Source: CAZRZN01 sp964604565 (GTDB lineage Bacteria > Pseudomonadota > Alphaproteobacteria > Rhodobacterales > Rhodobacteraceae). Taken from it: a stretch of DNA of 16,724 nt. The DNA is taken from positions 1-16,724 of the forward strand of contig CAZRZN010000073.1 in the NCBI GenBank assembly GCA_964604565.1, given 5' to 3'. The translations under genes and the position numbers were made by a program. Shown here piece by piece: positions 14,739 to 16,724 of the stretch (within the stretch, counting starts at the first letter, position 1; every line of letters starts with the position of its first letter). The notes beneath the pieces were generated by a model that saw nothing but the letters and a program-made list of their open reading frames with translations, had not been told where the DNA came from and searched no databases.

Positions 14739-16319
14739 ATGCCCCTCCTGTCCATCAAGGGTCTGAGCGTCACGATTGGCCCTGACGTAATCCTGGACAA
14801 CATCGACCTGACCATCGCCAAGGGCGAAATCCTCGCTCTGACCGGCGAATCCGGCTCGGGTAAATCCATGACCGCCCTCGCGACGATGGGGCTGCTGCCC
14901 CCGGACACCACAGCCCGCGGAACCCTGTCGCTCGACGGACAGAACCTCCTGACGCTTTCGGAGCGCCGGCTCTGCCGCCTCCGTGGGGCAGAGATCGGCA
15001 TGGTCTTTCAGGAACCGATGACGGCGCTCAACCCGGTTCAGACAATCGGCCACCAGGTGGCCGAAACCCTGCGCCAGCACAGCGCCATGCCCGGACCAGA
15101 GGCGCGGAAGCATGCCCGCGACACCCTTTTGCGCTGCGGGCTGGATATGCCGCTGTCACGCTACCCGCATGAATTGTCCGGCGGTCAGCGCCAACGGGTG
15201 GTCATCGCCATGGCCATCGCCCTGCGTCCCCGGCTGCTGATCGCGGATGAGCCGACCACGGCGCTGGACGTAACCACACAGGCGCAAATTCTTGCGCTGC
15301 TCAAGGATCTGACCCGCACCGACGGGATGGCGCTCATGATGATCACCCATGACCTTGCAGTGGTGGCCGGCATGGCCGACCGCATCGCCGTCATGCAGGC
15401 AGGCCGCGTGGTCGAAACCGGGCCGACCGCCCGGCTCCTGCGGGAGCGTCGTCATCCCTACACGCGCGCGCTCTTCGAGGCCTCGGGCCATCGCGCCCAT
15501 CTGCCACCCAACCCGGAAACCTCACCCCTGCTGGAGGCCAGCGGTGTCACCTGCACCTACCCCCTGCCCCGCCCCCATCCCTTTGCCCGGGCGAAAACCT
15601 TTACCGCGGTCGACAACGTCAGCTTTCGGATCGACCGGGGTGAGCGCGTCGGACTGGTGGGCGGCTCGGGCTGCGGAAAGTCCACGTTGACCCGCGCCCT
15701 GCTCGGGCTGGCACCGATCGCCGCCGGACAAATCACCCTTGGCGGGGCCCCGGTGTTCACGGGCAGCCATCCGAATCCGGAGGTGCGCCGCCGGATCCAG
15801 GTGGTCTTTCAGGACCCCTACAGCAGCTTCAATCCCCGCCACCGCGTGGCCCGCCTGATCACGGAACCCTTCCATCTGCTGCCCGATCCACCGAAAGGGA
15901 CGGCGCGCGACGCCGCCATCGCCGAAGCATTGGCGGCCGTGGGCCTGTCCGCAAAGGACGCAACCCGCCATATCCACGCGTTTTCCGGCGGGCAACGCCA
16001 AAGGCTCGCCATCGCACGGGCCTTGATCATCCGGCCGGATCTCATCATCTTCGACGAGGCGGTTTCTGCCCTCGATGTCCGTGTGCGGGCGCAGATTCTC
16101 GATCTCATGGCCAGCCTCAGCGGCAGTTACGGACTTGCCTATCTCTTCATAAGCCACGATCTGTCGGTCGTGCGGTCGATCACGGACCGCGTGATGGTGA
16201 TGAAGGCCGGCCGCGTCGTCGAAAAAGGCCCGACGGAGCAGGTCCTCGCCGCGCCCTCACATCCCTATACACAGGAATTGATCGACGCCGCACCGCATCT
16301 GCCCGACACCTCCCGCTGA
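14739..16319 (+). CDS. Fused double ATPase of a peptide/opine/nickel-type ABC importer (DppD-DppF fusion)
   Basis: 526 residues from the ATG at 14739. A start at 14655 (554 residues) would overlap the permease stop as ATGA but would translate the REP-like repeat into a Pro/Gly-rich leader unlike any ATPase; neither start has a good ribosome binding site. Two complete nucleotide-binding domains are joined. The first has Walker A GESGSGKS (36-43), Q-loop FQEPMTALNP (90-99), signature LSGGQRQR (146-153), Walker B LLIADE (166-171) and H204. The second has GGSGCGKS (308-315), FQDPYSSFNPR (357-367), FSGGQRQR (415-422), LIIFDE (435-440) and H473. Each domain ends in the HPYT segment found in the oligopeptide-type family. 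The second Walker B reads DEAVSALD where DEPVSALD is usual. Together with the two permeases and the binding protein this completes an importer. Confidence 0.94.
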   Translation: MPLLSIKGLSVTIGPDVILDNIDLTIAKGEILALTGESGSGKSMTALATMGLLPPDTTARGTLSLDGQNLLTLSERRLCRLRGAEIGMVFQEPMTALNPVQTIGHQVAETLRQHSAMPGPEARKHARDTLLRCGLDMPLSRYPHELSGGQRQRVVIAMAIALRPRLLIADEPTTALDVTTQAQILALLKDLTRTDGMALMMITHDLAVVAGMADRIAVMQAGRVVETGPTARLLRERRHPYTRALFEASGHRAHLPPNPETSPLLEASGVTCTYPLPRPHPFARAKTFTAVDNVSFRIDRGERVGLVGGSGCGKSTLTRALLGLAPIAAGQITLGGAPVFTGSHPNPEVRRRIQVVFQDPYSSFNPRHRVARLITEPFHLLPDPPKGTARDAAIAEALAAVGLSAKDATRHIHAFSGGQRQRLAIARALIIRPDLIIFDEAVSALDVRVRAQILDLMASLSGSYGLAYLFISHDLSVVRSITDRVMVMKAGRVVEKGPTEQVLAAPSHPYTQELIDAAPHLPDTSR

Positions 16320-16532
16320 CGGACATCTGACGGCCCTCCGGACCTGTGCAGCGTCGCTTGCGCCTCAAGTCTGTGACCCCGGAACGACTGCCCGGGCCCG
16401 GCGCGACCCAAGAGGCCAGTCCGCGTCAAGACTCCGGCCGCCGCCGCCATTTGGCAAGATCAGATCGCCCTGCAGGCTGGACCTTTCCGCGCGTCCGCCG
16501 CACGATGCGAAAAAAACGAGGAAGGACACAAA
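16320..16532. other. Spacer between ATPase and dehydrogenase genes
   Basis: 213 bp without a gene-like frame. It ends in an A-rich stretch with the ribosome binding site AGGAAGGA (16519-16526), 6 nt before the ATG at 16533. The length suggests a separate promoter for the dehydrogenase, but no clear promoter boxes were seen. Confidence 0.45.
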
Positions 16533-16679
16533 ATGCGTTTCGAAAACCGCAAGGCCGTGGTCACCGGAGGCGCGTCGGGGATCGGTGCGGCCATCACCCA
16601 GCGCCTTGCCCGAGAAGGCGCACAGGTCACCGTCTGGGACATCAACGCCGACAATCTGGCCACCGTTCAGGGCATGGAG
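16533..16679 (+). CDS. Short-chain dehydrogenase/reductase (N-terminal fragment, cut by adapter)
   Basis: Only the first 49 residues are genomic. They show the SDR nucleotide-binding fold: strand KAVVTG followed by GGASGIG (the TGxxxGIG dinucleotide motif, about 11-18) and then an acidic residue at the end of the second strand (WDIN, D36), which usually selects NAD(H) over NADP(H). AGGAAGGA lies upstream at proper spacing. The reading frame runs on through the window end, but from 16680 it is adapter sequence, so residues after GME are artefact. The catalytic Ser/Tyr/Lys region is missing and the substrate is unknown. It follows the importer genes on the same strand and may act in the same catabolic route. 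Confidence 0.9.
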
Positions 16680-16724
16680 AGATCGGAAGAGCACACGTCT
16701 GAACTCCAGTCACTCCGGAGAATC
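16680..16724 (+). other. Illumina TruSeq adapter and index left at the contig end
   Basis: The 34 bases from 16680 (starting AGATCGGAAGAGCACACG) match the TruSeq indexed adapter as I know it. They are followed by TCCGGAGA, which I recognise as the TruSeq HT i7 index D702, and then ATC, the next adapter bases. The length fits exactly (34+8+3 = 45). This is library sequence, not genome. Confidence 0.97.

Overview
The window looks like one scaffold from a draft genome of an alphaproteobacterium, most likely Rhodobacteraceae (Roseobacter group). The reasons are high GC content, a DUF2125 protein of the type I know from that family, a GC-rich palindromic repeat I associate with it, and tightly packed genes. 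The left edge cuts a clpA gene. Exactly 100 N bases sit at 11837-11936. The right edge is not genomic: the last 45 bases (16680-16724) read as an Illumina TruSeq adapter plus index, so the final gene is truncated by library sequence.

Layout, left to right. (1) 1-1595, + strand: 3' end of clpA, overlapping by 4 nt a secreted M23 (LytM-type) peptidase gene. (2) 1604-6139, - strand, convergent with the peptidase: a two-gene unit of a MotA/TolQ/ExbB-like channel protein followed after 3 nt by a 1118-residue MotB/OmpA-like protein. The second protein has one membrane helix with a MotB-like Asp, about 900 residues of coiled coil, and a peptidoglycan-binding OmpA domain. This is the most unusual system in the window: a predicted ion-driven stator with a giant coil and no flagellar genes beside it. 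(3) 6255-7978: a TetR regulator divergent from a homocysteine S-methyltransferase family gene. (4) 7991-9569: a ChaC-like gamma-glutamylcyclotransferase gene divergent from a DUF2125 protein gene. (5) 9570-10105: 536 bp without a recognisable gene, ending in an imperfect hairpin just before the next gene. (6) 10106-16319, + strand: a peptide/opine/nickel-type ABC importer (substrate-binding protein, two permeases, one fused double ATPase) with a haloacetate/fluoroacetate dehalogenase-like hydrolase between the binding protein and the permeases. It is followed by the start of a short-chain dehydrogenase gene.

How the genes may work together. ClpA feeds ClpP in the cytoplasm, while the coupled M23 enzyme would act on the cell wall. 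The MotA/MotB-like pair would couple ion flow across the inner membrane to force on peptidoglycan through the long coil. The ABC importer plus dehalogenase looks like an uptake-and-catabolism unit for an organic, possibly halogenated, compound. A predicted 17-bp RNA hairpin after the binding-protein gene could make that protein more abundant than the downstream membrane parts.

I see no tRNA, rRNA, CRISPR array, transposase or phage gene.
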